Source: Gnetum montanum
Taxonomy: Eukaryota; Streptophyta; Gnetopsida; Gnetales; Gnetaceae
Assembly (NCBI GenBank): GCA_015680685.1
Contig: MNCI01011846.1
Location: 554,349-584,808, forward strand
DNA: 30,460 nucleotides
Direction of reading: 5' to 3'
Part shown: positions 9,491-19,451 of the stretch, piece by piece
Position numbering within the stretch: position 1 is the first letter of the stretch
Layout of the letters: each line of letters starts with the position of its first letter
Notes under the pieces: model-generated
The model's input: only the letters and a program-made list of their open reading frames with translations
Database searches by the model: none
Told to the model about the DNA's origin: nothing
Made by a program: the position numbers and the translations under genes

Positions 9491-9592
9491 CTATGGTCAC
9501 AACACATCTGTGGATTAGTACATATAATGTATAACTTAAAATTTTTAGATACCTTATCTCATTAATTAGTTACACTTGGCTACTATTGAACC
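9491..9592 (-). other. Element A leader before the extra ORF, left of B insertion
   Basis: Noncoding part of A. It aligns by eye with 10815-10895 inside element B (ATACCTT.TCTC, CA.TTGGCTA), showing that A and B share this part of the 3' region and that A continues on the far side of B at 19452. Confidence 0.55.
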
Positions 9593-9597
9593 ATGGT
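9593..9597. repeat. Target site duplication of element B, left
   Basis: ATGGT lies immediately before the TGATGAG terminus of B. The identical five bases follow the other terminus at 19447-19451. Five bp is the usual Ty3/gypsy duplication length. Confidence 0.85.
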
Positions 9598-10316
9598 TGA
9601 TGAGTGGTGAGGTATCCCTATGCTCAACCATACGAATATGAGCATCCATGCATAATATGGTTGAATTCTAGGGACTAAGTGCTTATGTGCCTTTGTGGAA
9701 CAAGAATGGGTTGATCAATTGTTATCCTCCCAAGCTTACTTGTATGTCATGCTTGTATGGTTAAGTAAACTTGAGGCATATGATTTTTATACTTTTTATG
9801 TTTTTATGTCCTGCTGCTAATAAAGGAGGAGAGAGACAACTAAGTAACTAATTTAATTTGACTACTTATTAACTAGGCTCTAACTGATCCTAACATCGGT
9901 ATTTGTTCTCACTTGCTGTACACATCCTAAACTAGTGCAACACTATTGGGATTACCAAACACTAATCGTTACTAGGTTACCAAGTGTTACACACATGCTC
10001 AAAGTGATCGTACTATGTGTGCTTACTTAGGAAAGTTGTAGGGTGAGAGAGAATCATTAATTAACTAAGAAAAGCATTCATTAATAGTACTTAACATTAA
10101 TTAATATATTCTGAATGCTACAAGGCTTATCACAAAGTTCATCTTTATTGCCATACACAAGGTGTGCTCAAGTACACAATGCTCAAATAAAGATCCATTC
10201 ACTTTATGACTCCTACTATGGGCACGTAGAAATAATTCTATCTTTGAGAGGGAAAAAAGACAAGATTTTGGATAAGGGACTAAGACTAACTATGCAAACC
10301 AAGTGCACCCGACTCT

Positions 10317-10324
10317 TATTTATA
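10317..10324 (-). promoter_or_regulatory. TATA box of B 3' LTR
   Basis: TATAAATA on the minus strand lies directly downstream of the palindrome array. The same box is present at 19342-19349 in the 5' LTR. Confidence 0.6.
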
Positions 10325-10336
10325 GGCAATGAGGCA

Positions 10337-10407
10337 GGCCACGATATTGTGTATGTGATATTACATGGAAGGCCACGATATCGCGGGCATGATATCGCGG
10401 CTCATCA
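10337..10407. repeat. GATATCGCG palindrome array, 3' LTR of B
   Basis: Four GATAT-centred units occupy about 70 bp: CACGATATTGTG, GTGATATTAC, CACGATATCGCG and ATGATATCGCG. They look like decayed versions of CGCGATATCGCG, in which CG has become TG or CA. The intact form stands at 1-26 and another decayed set at 19366-19446. Confidence 0.7.
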
Positions 10408-10416
10408 TACCCCCAT
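10408..10416 (-). other. Polypurine tract of element B
   Basis: The minus strand reads ATGGGGGTA directly before the TGATGAG LTR start. It corresponds to 6462-6470 in element A. Confidence 0.7.
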
Positions 10417-12275
10417 GACTAAATGAAAACTTGTTCTCGAGTTCCTTACAAAATATTGGGAAGGTATGAGATTATTGATTGAATGAGAATTGATAGTGAT
10501 AGAGAAAAACAAACTCAAAGTACCCAGTGAACGGATTGACAAACATATTACAATATTGGTGTTTATACCTTTTGTGGTGAACACTGTACATGGATGACAT
10601 CTAGACCTTCACTTGACAGCTTGAAGAGAAAGAGGAAGAAAAGAAAATAAGGCATGTTGTTGTTAAGGTTGAGATTGCACCCTTCATTGTTTATCCATAG
10701 CCATGCAACTAGACTTGTTCCCAGCGTAAATGTTCCAGCTCCAATCCATCCTAAGTCCTTCCTCCTATTCCAATCCATAGTTCATGTAATCACCATTTTC
10801 ATACACAACACAGTCACAAATGAGCAAGGATAAGTAAGCCATAATGCAATTGATACCTTGTCTCGATATAAAGCACATTGGCTAGGTTGTGGTTATGGTA
10901 GAAACTAGATTAAAGGTTTATTACTGATAACTACCCAAGGTGTAGGGGTTAGGCAAGTAGTAGAATGGAGAAATTGAAACATTTATGCTAGGGCCCCCAC
11001 AACTAAGAGCAAACCTTCGGTAGAAATAAGATGGAAAAATATAAGGAACAAGAAATATGGAAAAAATAACAACATCGATGCCAATAAAGTGGATGTCAAA
11101 GATGGGGATGAAATGAGAAATGGTGGATTGCAGAGAATATTTAAGGAAAATAATTTAACAATTGCACCAAAAAGAAATGCTAGTGGGTCCTTCCCAAAGT
11201 AGGCTCATGGCCTTTATGCCTTGACAAACCCACAAACCAAAGAGTCCATAGGCTCTAGGAATGTCATTTGGAAGAAAGAGTTAAAAACTTACCCACAAGA
11301 ATTTACCAAGGAAAAAATGCATCAACCAAGATATGGAATAATCATAAAATCGACAATGAGGTGGATAATGAAAAGAAAGATGGAGAGTAGAAATGGAATG
11401 GAATCCCAAGAGAAAAGTTGTGTAAAGTCCCTTGTGTATGTCATGGTTAATATCACTGAGTAGAACTCATTCCAAATCCAGAATCAAACCAATCACACTT
11501 AGTGACCCTGTATCAATATACTTGGCCAATCCATCCTCTTGAAGCAACAAGAATGCCTCCACAAAGAGTCACCACCATCCCAAGGAGAGCGAGATGGAGA
11601 AGCAGGAAGCAAGAAAGGGTCTTAGTTAGAGGGAACCTTCAAGCATGGGTAACATGTCTTTCCAGTGCCATAACTAGTGCTTATAGTCCATATTTCTTTA
11701 TTATGTCTAAGGGATGTGCTTTGAATTTCCAATTTTTTAATGTGAAAACCACACCATGCAAATAATTATTTTTATTCACTCAGCTTCCTGATATTTGATC
11801 GATGATAGAATGGTGAAAAACCCAAGAAAAAGCATCCAATCACCCAAGAGAATGGCCACCAAAAATGCATCGAATCCCCTTGAAGTCACATCCTTTTGAA
11901 CCATTAAATCCTTCCTTTAGTTTGAAAAATACCAAGCCACCAATTTATGAAGAAGTTGATTAGAAAAAAGGGAGACCACAGAGTTGTATGAATGAATGGA
12001 TGACATGGACTCATTACCCATTTTATCAAAAGAACCATATCATAATATCAACATCATAATTTAGAGGTAAAAACCAAACATCAGTAATCAATAGTACATA
12101 ATTCAATCCACCATCAGGAGCACTTATTGTATGACGAATGAAAGTAAATCAACCAAGCAAAGAAATAGTAAAAATGTGAACAATGGTGCCAAAGAAAAAT
12201 AAGAAAGATTAAAGAAATGTGTAAAACCAAAATGTGTAAAATAAAAAAACAAAAAATATAGAAAGGGCTGAGGGC
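10417..12275 (-). other. Untranslated 3' tail of element B between pol and polypurine tract
   Basis: There is no coherent reading frame. The first 180 bp resemble A's 6471-6650, and 10985-12275 resembles A's 19612-21416, for example the CTTAGTTAGAGGG...GGGTAACATGTCTTTC block at 11620 and 20600. At 10600-10790 there are only about 200 bp where A has its 2.8-kb extra ORF. Short ORFs on either strand here do not line up with any domain. Confidence 0.6.
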
Positions 12276-13480
12276 CTAGAATGGTTGGCATAGGTGGCCA
12301 TCTCCCCCACGGTTGAGTTGGAAGGAGGAGATCTGAAATAGCGAGAAAGGTTGTCCACCAATAGCGGTAGTATGAGTACTGGCTAATCTAAGCTCATGGA
12401 AAGGTTTGGTTTGTTTGACATTGACCAATAGTTTCTTATCTCGGCTCTCAGGTTTGTATATCATCATGACCCCTGAAGGAAAAGTTGGATGAATGACATA
12501 AGGTCCTTCCCACAACATTTGAAATTTGGTACATTGTGGCACATGTGTGGGATTCCAATAGAGAAGCTTGTCTCTTGATGGATATTTAACATTCCTAATT
12601 CTTAGGTCATGACATTGTTTATTGAAGGCCTTGTGCAATTCGTTAGATGACAGGGTGGCCAATCAATTCTCATCTAGCAGGTTAAGGGTCATCAACTGTT
12701 GTTTTTGTGCTAGATTGAGGTCAAGGTTGAGGTCACATGCTGTGGATAGTGTACGGAGCTCAGTTTGAATGAGAAGCATTGGTAATTTACCGTATACTAA
12801 CTCATAGGGAGAGTATCCTATAGGGATTTTTCATGTGGAGTGGTATGCCCAAAGAGCATTGTTCAGTTTAGTGCTCCAGTCTCACCTAAACTTGCTAATG
12901 ATTCTTGTCAATATCTTCGTAATCTCCCTGTTGGTGACTTTGACTTGACCGTTTGCTTGGGGGTGATATGGTGTAGTTAGTTTGTGCTTAACCCCTAAGT
13001 GTTGCATTAATTTTCAAAAAGTCACACTTATGAAGTGTGTACCATTGTCTGAAATAAGTGCACGAGGCACACCAAACCTATTTATGATTTGTTGTTCAAT
13101 AGATCGTGTAGCTGTAGATGATGTATAATCATGTACAACAGCTTCTTATGTTATTTTTATAAGGTAATCAATGACAACAATAATATGAGCTTTTCCATTG
13201 GACATTAGTGTAATTAGCCTCATAAAATCAATTCCCCAAATGTTGAAGGGTTCTAAAGGTTGGATCCATTGTTGTAAACCCTCCATTCTAGTAGTCATCC
13301 CCCCATCATGTTGACAGCACTCACAAGATTGGAAGAAATGATGAGCATATCAGAACAATGTACACCAATAATATCTTGCAAGCAAGATCTTAATGGCTAT
13401 TTGTCTCCAAGTGTGATGACCCCCACAAGGACCCTCATGAGCATCTTGGAGAACTCGTAGTTGATCTACATTAGGAACAC
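12276..13480 (-). pseudogene. pol: Integrase (element B pol)
   Basis: On the minus strand the zinc-binding part (about 13450-13290) shows D-A-H-E-G-P-C-G-G-H-H and C-E-C-C (HHCC). The core has W-G-I-D-F-M for the first Asp and I-S-D-N-G-T-H-F for the second. The region normally GQ.E reads G-Q-V-K-V-T-N-R-E-I, so the catalytic Glu is Lys (codon at 12941-12939), a single G-to-A change. The C-terminal module is the open segment 12662-12276, with YWNPTHVP and WEGPYVIHPTFPSG. In-frame stops occur within the core. Integrase joins element DNA to the chromosome; this copy is dead. Element A has the paralogous tail at 21417-21790. Confidence 0.82.
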
Positions 13481-13639
13481 ACCATCAAACCAAGCCATCA
13501 GAACATACTTTGTAAAGTTGCCTATTGATTTCCATAAAATACTTGGCTTGGTGAAGAAACTATTATTTCTTTTTAGCGTCAAACCCTTGTGGTATTTTTT
13601 TTGTAAGGAGATAGGTGAGAATACTACTATACTAGTTTG

Positions 13640-14170
13640 TCTCCATGGTTAATTGATTATTCACTACACCTACAAAGAGGAGTTCATCTAGGAAATAATC
13701 AGAAATTGGATACTCATCCTCTTTGTTGTCCCATCACAACCGAGATAAATGACTAGCAACTATGTTCTGGGTGCCTTTTTGATCAATCATTGTAAGATCA
13801 AACTCTTGTAAGATTACAAGCCATCATATAATGCAAGAGCTTACCATTGGTTTATTCATTAGGAACCTTATTGCACTATGATCCATGTGTATGAATGCCT
13901 AAATTTTTCTAGTGTAAACACTACAACCATTAATTCTTTTTTTGTTGTAGTGTAGTTAAGTTATGCACTAGCAATATTGCTACTTGCACAGTGGATGTAA
14001 TAAGGATGTTTTGATCATCTAACAGTGTAAGTACGACTCCTAAAGCATAGTTGGATGCATCAATCATTATGTAAAATGGTTTGGAAAAATTATGAGCTTG
14101 TAGAATAGGTGTTTCTACGAGATTCTGTTTTAAAGTATGGAAAGCTAGTTCACATTCCCTAGTCCATTTG
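13640..14170 (-). pseudogene. pol: RNase H (element B pol)
   Basis: The minus strand shows I-D-A-S-N-Y-A-L-G-V-V-L (first catalytic Asp retained) near 14070-14035, later I-D-Q-K-G-T-Q-N, and finally V-A-S-H-L-S-R-L near 13760-13737. In relatives this last motif is VADHLSRL; here the Asp is Ser (AGT, 13754-13752). Stops break the frame between the motifs. It sits between RT and integrase as in all Ty3 elements. Confidence 0.75.
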
Positions 14171-15000
14171 AAAGGTACGTCCTTTTTTGTTAGTTCAAGA
14201 AATGATTTTTTAACCTTTGAAAGTTCTCAATAAAACTTTTGTAGTAGCCATTGTGTCTAAGGAATGACCAGATATCTTGTACAGTTTCTGGTTGATGGGT
14301 AATTCCTTGGATAACTTTGATCTTTTTAGGGTCTACCTCTATCCCTGTTCGTGAAATTTTATGTCCTAGTACGATGCCTTCTTGGATCATCAAATGGATT
14401 TTCTACTAGTTGGCCCTTAAATTGGTTTCTACACATCATTTTAATACTTGCTCTAACTGATCCAAGGCTTGATCAAAGTTTGCTCCATAGGTGGAGAAGT
14501 CATCCATGAAGACCTCTACATTGTTTCCTATCTGCTACTGCAATATGCTTAGAACTAATCGTTGAAATGTTACAGGGACATTGCACAAGCCAAATGACAT
14601 CTATTTGTATGCAAATGTTCCCCAAGGACTGGTGAATGTAGTATTGGCTTGGTCTTTTGTGGCTATTTGTATTTGGTTGTACCCACTGTACTGATCTAGA
14701 AAACTATAGTAGTGATGCCTTATGATGGTGTCTAAGACTTGGTCAATGAATGGAAATGGAAAGTAGTCCTTGAATGTTGCCATGTTTAGTAGCCTAAAAT
14801 CTATGCACACCCTTCATTTGCCTTCCTTTTTGGGCACTATAACTAAGGGGCTAACTCATTCACTATCAACAATGTTGTCTATGAACCCAGCTTTTAGAAG
14901 TTGTTCAATTTCTTCCTTAATCACTTGCTTAAGCTTTGGGTTCAATTGCCTCTATGGTTGTCTTTGATGCTTCATGGAGGGGTCGGTGTAAATTCTATGC
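14171..15000 (-). pseudogene. pol: Reverse transcriptase (element B pol)
   Basis: The minus strand open segment 14810-14601 contains C-I-D-F-R-L-L-N, PFPFIDQVLD, FLDQYSGYNQI and TTFTSPWGTFAYK, then FGLCN after a stop. The polymerase box reads V-F-M-D-D-F-S (14513-14493) with both catalytic Asp present. The segment 14393-14190 continues with EGIVLGHKISRTGIEVD and a WSFLRHNGYYKSFI stretch equivalent to the conserved RSFLG...FYR. The pattern is characteristic of Athila/Tat-branch RT. At least four in-frame stops make it a pseudogene. RT converts element RNA into DNA in the particle. Confidence 0.87.
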
Positions 15001-15480
15001 TAGCATATCCTAGGATCTATTCTAGTTAATTTGGAATATGACCAAGTGAAGGCTTTCAAACATTTATTTATCACTTTTAGCAGTCTTTCTTTTTGTTGAG
15101 GAGTAAACTTCGCGTTAATAATTACCAATTTTTCCATTTTTAAGAAATGTGTATTCCATATCGGTGGGCAATGATTTTAGCTCAAGGGGCTCTTGCTTAA
15201 ACTTATCAGGGATTTCCAACTTTTCCCAATTGATATTTTCAAGGTCAATACTTGGAAGTTGGTGATGGACTTGCTCTAATGTGTCTATGTTATCAATGTA
15301 AGTGCAAGTCAAACCTTCAGTTGGTTCTATGCACATAGTTGAACTACTCTCTTGATTAGCTATCAGCCACTGGGTGTCTTCTTGTCTTGTGGCTGCTGCA
15401 TATAAGAATCTTTCTATATCAATCACTTGTACACACTGGTTGCATGCAGGCAATGTTAAACGTTGTACAAACCATAACTT
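15001..15480 (-). pseudogene. pol: Protease-RT linker (element B pol)
   Basis: The minus strand open segment 15453-15115 holds a linker rich in acidic residues and then L-E-L-K-S-L-P-T-D-M-E-Y-T-F-L, equivalent to the ELKPLP.HL.Y.FL motif that precedes Athila-type RT. It then passes two adjacent stops. This places it within pol rather than as a separate gene. Confidence 0.65.
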
Positions 15481-15499
15481 CTACACACAATTACACCCT

Positions 15500-15960
15500 A
15501 TGTCACTGTATGTGATTTATGGAACTTTCTTCTTCTCGATCTTTCCAAATGTATTTTCCTTTGATATTTCTAGGGAAAGATCATGGATTCCTAGGTGCAC
15601 ATCAATTGTGCTTAGCCGTGCTCTTCCCATTATGATTAGGAAGTCCCCCTTATCGTTGTTCACTTGAATCACTAGGAAGTTGGCTGGATACGATCACCCA
15701 TAAACATTGGTGACAATGTTTTTCACTAGTCCCAACGAGACAGTGATGGACTGGTTGGCCAACTCTAAATGAATGTTACTCTTGTTTAGTAGAGGTAGGT
15801 TCTAGGCCTTGTACATTTCTTGAGAAATCAAGTTGACACTAGAACCTGAATCTAAAAGAGCTTTGCACAGCTCATTTCTAGAGATTCATAGACATATCAG
15901 AGGACTCCCAAGATTAGAGAATTTCCTAGGAAGATGGCCAACTTTTATCCAATCGATGAA
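15500..15960 (-). pseudogene. pol: Retropepsin-like protease (element B pol)
   Basis: The active site on the minus strand reads A-L-L-D-S-G-S-S-V-N-L-I-S, with D-S-G at 15852-15844. A downstream motif I-I-M-G-R-A-R-L-S-T corresponds to the LILGRPFLAT flap-end motif of Athila proteases; the Pro is lost. Stops occur soon after the active site (M-Y-K-A then TAG) and near 15700. It matures the Gag-Pol polyprotein. The catalytic triplet is intact, the frame is not. Confidence 0.78.
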
Positions 15961-18496
15961 AACATGAGTTAACATGACCGTATGTGTTGAGCATAGTTTT
16001 TGGGTTGAAGGGAGCTCCAAAGCTTCAAGTGATAGTGTGGCAGTTTAAGAATTAGCCACTTGTGCTTGCAAGGGCTTAGTTGGACTATTGATTTTAAAGA
16101 AAGGTCTTTTCTTCATGTAGTTGTTAGAACCAATAGTAGGTTGAGGGTTAATAGCCCTTGTGGCATTATGTTACTGTGGTTGGGTAGGGATTTCACCTTG
16201 CATAGCTAGAGTAGGTGGTAATGGAGTTAAGGGTGAAAGAGGTGTAGTCAGATGAGAAGGATGATATGTTTGTGGAACATCACCCCTAGGAGAAGGAGTC
16301 CTATAATACTCATGAGCTTGGTAGTGAGGTTGAGTAACATGACTAGTAGAGTCATGTGGAGAGACTAGTTGTTACACATAATATCGATATGGATCAGGTT
16401 GTTGGTAAGGATACTGTTGCCATGGTGGTGGCATTCCCCATGATTGTGGGTATTGCCACTATTGATACTAATTTATTGGTTGTGGTGGAGTTCCACTTGG
16501 ATAATATGTTAAAGGTTGGTGGAACTACCTTGGGTTACCTTGAGGATAAGGTAACCTTCAGGGTGTTTTCCTTTTGTTTAATTATGAGTTGAGTGCATAC
16601 ACCCTAGACTCTTACAAATGTGAAATTATAGGGCAACATCCCTTAGGATGGTCATATTGGCATATCTCGCATCCACTATTGTTGTCCATATTTGAATCCA
16701 AAACCTCTTCAATGATGGAAAATTTTCCTTTACCCTTGTTATGTGCACGTTTAGTTTCTCTCTTTTTTCTTTTTTTGCAATCACTACCTTGCTCTCTAGA
16801 CTCCTATACTATTTTAAGAATGGCTTGAAATCTATCATCTAGGGAATCCCACATTTTGTCTACCTTTGCTGATAGTTCCAATGCTAAATTTTGGATAGGC
16901 AAGGTTTCCCTGTTCACCATCTCTTCGAGTGATGACTCTTCTTCATCCTCACAAAATCTTACTTCCCTCTTTTAGAGGGAAGGATCTCTGTTATATTCCT
17001 CTGCACTCTCTCTTTTCCTTAGTTCACCTTCTTCTTTAGCAAATTTCTCTAATAATCTTTGAACTTGATGGGTCCTAATCTCAGATAGCTTCCCTTGGGC
17101 ATACGTCCCAAGGGTTCTTCTCATTTCATGCCTAAGCCCATCTATGAGATGGCGTAGTTGATCCCTCTATGAATAACCATGGCCAGGACAATGATGTACT
17201 AGTGCAAAATATTGGCCCATGGTAGCATCCAAGGGTTCATGTCCTCCTTGTTTCTAGCCTTGGATTTGCTTTCACAGGTTGGACACTCGGGAGTATGCTT
17301 GGTACTTTTTGTTGAACAATTCTAACATGGTACTCCACCTATGAATGGATTCTAGTGCTAAGAATCAGTACCAGCTCTCTACTTCTTTGACTAGTGTCCA
17401 TGGGGACCACTTAAGTTTCTTCCATTCACTTTCTATGTTTTGTAAGGAACATGCATGATGAAATGCTTGTAGATGATTTTGGCGATCCACTTTGTACCCT
17501 CCTTCAAATCGTGGGATGTTGTTCATGTTTAATCTCTTGATCCTACTATCTTTTTGGTGCCTTGTTGGGATTCTGATAGCTTGAATTATGTCTATCATAC
17601 TTCAAGTAGCGAGTAGGGGTTTATCATGATCATCTCATCTATGGAATCTATGATGCCTATGTTGTTCCCTACTCTCCCTTCTTTCACAGTGTATTTCTCT
17701 AGAGTGCCCTTGTCCCCTTTCTTGACTATTTTATCTATGACTCTCGTTTCTCTTACCCTTATCCTCATGGTCTTTTCCTTTGTGACTGTTTCCAGATCCT
17801 GAAGGAGAGGGTGAAGGAGATGATGAAGGTGAAGAAGAAGGAGAACCATCATAATGTTGATGTCTGCTTCCTTCTCTTCGGTGGTCTCGGCCTCGATTGC
17901 AGTTACGATCGGAATGTCCATTTTTGTCATGTGTTTGTGTTCCTTTTTTAGAGCCTTTATGTCTGTCGATACCAAAATCTAGGTTATGGATAGTTAAGCA
18001 AAGATTCTGATACACAACCCCTTGACCAAAGTCAACAGAAGGAACATCATTTTGTGGGTGACTACCTAAGGCAGGTTCACCACCCTCATTTTCAATTAGG
18101 ACATGTGGGACATTCTGTGACAACTTTCCCTTCATGGATTCATGGCTTCTCTCTTGTTGCAAATCCCTTTGACATTGTGCAAATCTCTCTTGAGTCATGA
18201 TCATGCACAACGTACTTTACCTGTAAGTGCTACATACCAATTCGTGTGAGATCACAAAGAAGCATGCCTAGGATAGAGCAATTAGGAGATAACACTATGT
18301 TACCTTCTAAATCTCGCCAACACAGTTGTTCATCCTAGTGGAGGATAAAGGTAAATTTTGGTACATATTCATCAGGATGAACATATACCACACGAAACTG
18401 TTGAAGGACTGGTAGATTATCATGTGTACTATGCCTCCGATTGTTACTTGTATCAGACCTAGGTGGTGAAACACTTTCGTATGAAGAAGGAGACAT
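15961..18496 (-). pseudogene. gag: Gag polyprotein (element B)
   Basis: The likely start is ATG at 18496-18494 (M-S-P-S-S-Y-E-S), about 150 bp after the 5' LTR. The N-terminal part reads on with one early stop to a basic His/Arg/Ser tract and a Ser-Pro run near 17850-17810. A capsid-like segment follows (17598-17300) with I-P-R-F-E-G-G-Y-K-V-D, Q-N-H-L-Q-A-F-H-H-A-C-S and W-S-P-W-T-L-V. Then come a Lys/Glu-rich coiled region, a knuckle-like C-E-I-C-Q-Y-D-H-P-K-G-C-C near 16670-16630 (one residue short of CX2CX4HX4C), and a Pro/Gln/Tyr-rich tail (16560-16150). Frameshifts and stops make it non-functional. Gag forms the particle. Confidence 0.75.
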
Positions 18497-18626
18497 GATT
18501 GCCTATTTAGTATGCAATGTATTATATATTATTATCTATTCATTTTTTTTCTTGTAACCAACCCTAAGGGTTCATTCCAATGATGAGAAATATTTTCTAA
18601 GTTCTAATTAGCGCACAAATAACAAA

Positions 18627-18646
18627 GTCCGTAGCAACAATGTCAA
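18627..18646 (-). other. Decayed primer binding site (tRNA-Asp type)
   Basis: Directly inside the 5' LTR the minus strand reads TTGACATTGTTGCTACGGAC. It aligns with the tRNA-Asp primer site TTGGCGCCGTTGCCGGGGAC at most positions, and nearly all differences are C-to-T or G-to-A. It lies at the correct place, next to the LTR. Confidence 0.6.
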
Positions 18647-19341
18647 TGATGAGCAGTGAGGTATCCCTAAGCTCAACCATACAAATAAGAGCATCCACGC
18701 ATGATTTGGTCAAATTCCAAGGACTAAGTGCTTATGTGCCTTTGTGGAACAAGAATGGGTTGATTAATCATTATCTTCCCAAGCTTACTTGTATGTCACA
18801 ATTGTAGGGTTAAGTAAACTTTAGGCATATGATTTTTAAACTTTTTATGTTTTTATGTCCTATTGCTAATAAGGGAGGAGAGAGACAACTAAGTAACTAA
18901 TTTAATTTGACTACTTATTAACTAGGCTCTAACTGATCCTAACACTAGTATCTGTTCTCACTTTCCGTACACATCTTGAACCAGTGCAAAACTATTGGGA
19001 TTACCAAATGCTAATTGTTATTGGGTTACCAAGTGTTACATGCATGCTTACTTAGGAGAGTTGTAGGGTGAGAGAAAATCATTAATTAACTAAGGAAAGC
19101 ATTAAGTAATAGTAATTAACATTAATTAATCTATTCTGAATGCTGCAAGGTTTATCACAAAGTTCATCTTTATCGCTGTACACAAGGTGTGCTCAAGAAC
19201 ACAATGTGTGAATAAAGATCTGTTCATGTTATGACTCCTACTGCGGGCATGCAGAAATAATTCTAACTTTGAGAGGAAGAAAAGGCAAGAGTTTGGGTAA
19301 GGGACTAAGACTAACTATGCAAACCAAGTGCACCCACCTCT

Positions 19342-19349
19342 TATTTATA
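19342..19349 (-). promoter_or_regulatory. TATA box of B 5' LTR
   Basis: TATAAATA on the minus strand lies just downstream of the GATATCGCG array. It would drive the full-length RNA of element B. Confidence 0.6.
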
Positions 19350-19365
19350 GGCAACGAGGTAGGCC

Positions 19366-19446
19366 ACGATATTGCGTATGTGATATCACATGGAAGGCCA
19401 TGATATCGTGTACATGATATCACAGGTGCGATATCATGGCTCATCA
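19366..19446. repeat. GATATCGCG palindrome array, 5' LTR of B
   Basis: Five GATAT units are present: CACGATATTGCG, GTGATATCACA, ATGATATCGTG, ATGATATCACA and GCGATATCATG. The first two are laid out exactly like the intact double palindrome at 1-26, including the TAC/TAT spacer, with each difference a CG-to-TG or CG-to-CA change. Confidence 0.7.
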
Positions 19447-19451
19447 ATGGT
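19447..19451. repeat. Target site duplication of element B, right
   Basis: ATGGT, identical to 9593-9597. The uninterrupted site in the related sequence inside B reads ATGGTAGA at 10895-10902. Confidence 0.85.

Larger units (their letters stand above)
9598..10407 (-). mobile_element. 3' LTR of element B
   Basis: The 810-bp LTR is bounded by TGATGAG and CTCATCA. On the minus strand it opens with several GATATCGCG-like units, then a TATA box (10317-10324). Its left neighbour is the ATGGT duplication and its right neighbour is the polypurine tract, fixing it as the 3' copy. It retains about 24 bp near 9990-10018 that the 5' copy lacks. Confidence 0.88.
9598..19446 (-). mobile_element. Element B: complete Athila-like Ty3/gypsy retrotransposon, 9849 bp
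   Basis: The two ends are related LTRs (9598-10407 and 18647-19446) with TGATGAG/CTCATCA termini, flanked by a perfect ATGGT duplication. On the minus strand the order is 5' LTR, primer site, gag, protease, RT, RNase H, integrase, untranslated tail, polypurine tract, 3' LTR. RT and pre-RT motifs (ELKSLP, MCIDFRLLN, FLDQYSGYNQI, VFMDDFS) match the Athila/Tat branch, and the primer site resembles the tRNA-Asp type used by Athila. The LTRs differ at roughly 12 of the first 100 positions and by an indel of about 24 bp, so insertion is old. All genes carry stops. Confidence 0.9.
18647..19446 (-). mobile_element. 5' LTR of element B
   Basis: The 800-bp LTR is bounded by TGATGAG and CTCATCA and aligns along its length with 9598-10407. 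The primer site lies inside, and ATGGT (19447-19451) lies outside. Against the 3' copy it has a deletion of about 24 bp near 19040 (between the GTTACA and GCTTACTTAGG blocks). The palindrome array occupies 19366-19446. Confidence 0.88.

Noticed and set aside
9480-9500. TTTTGGTGCCATCTATGG resembling a plus-strand Ty3 primer binding site
   Set aside because: On the minus strand it is the start of the long extra ORF (M-A-P-K). No LTR ends in front of it on the + strand.
10115-10426. 103-codon plus-strand ORF
   Set aside because: It lies inside the 3' LTR of element B and crosses its end into the polypurine tract; no domain.
11221-11765. Two plus-strand ORFs in the tail of element B
   Set aside because: No domain, not conserved in the aligned tail of element A (about 20150-20750), and opposite to the element's orientation.
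16356-16828. Two plus-strand ORFs of about 80 codons
   Set aside because: They lie opposite the gag tail of element B, which reads coherently on the minus strand.
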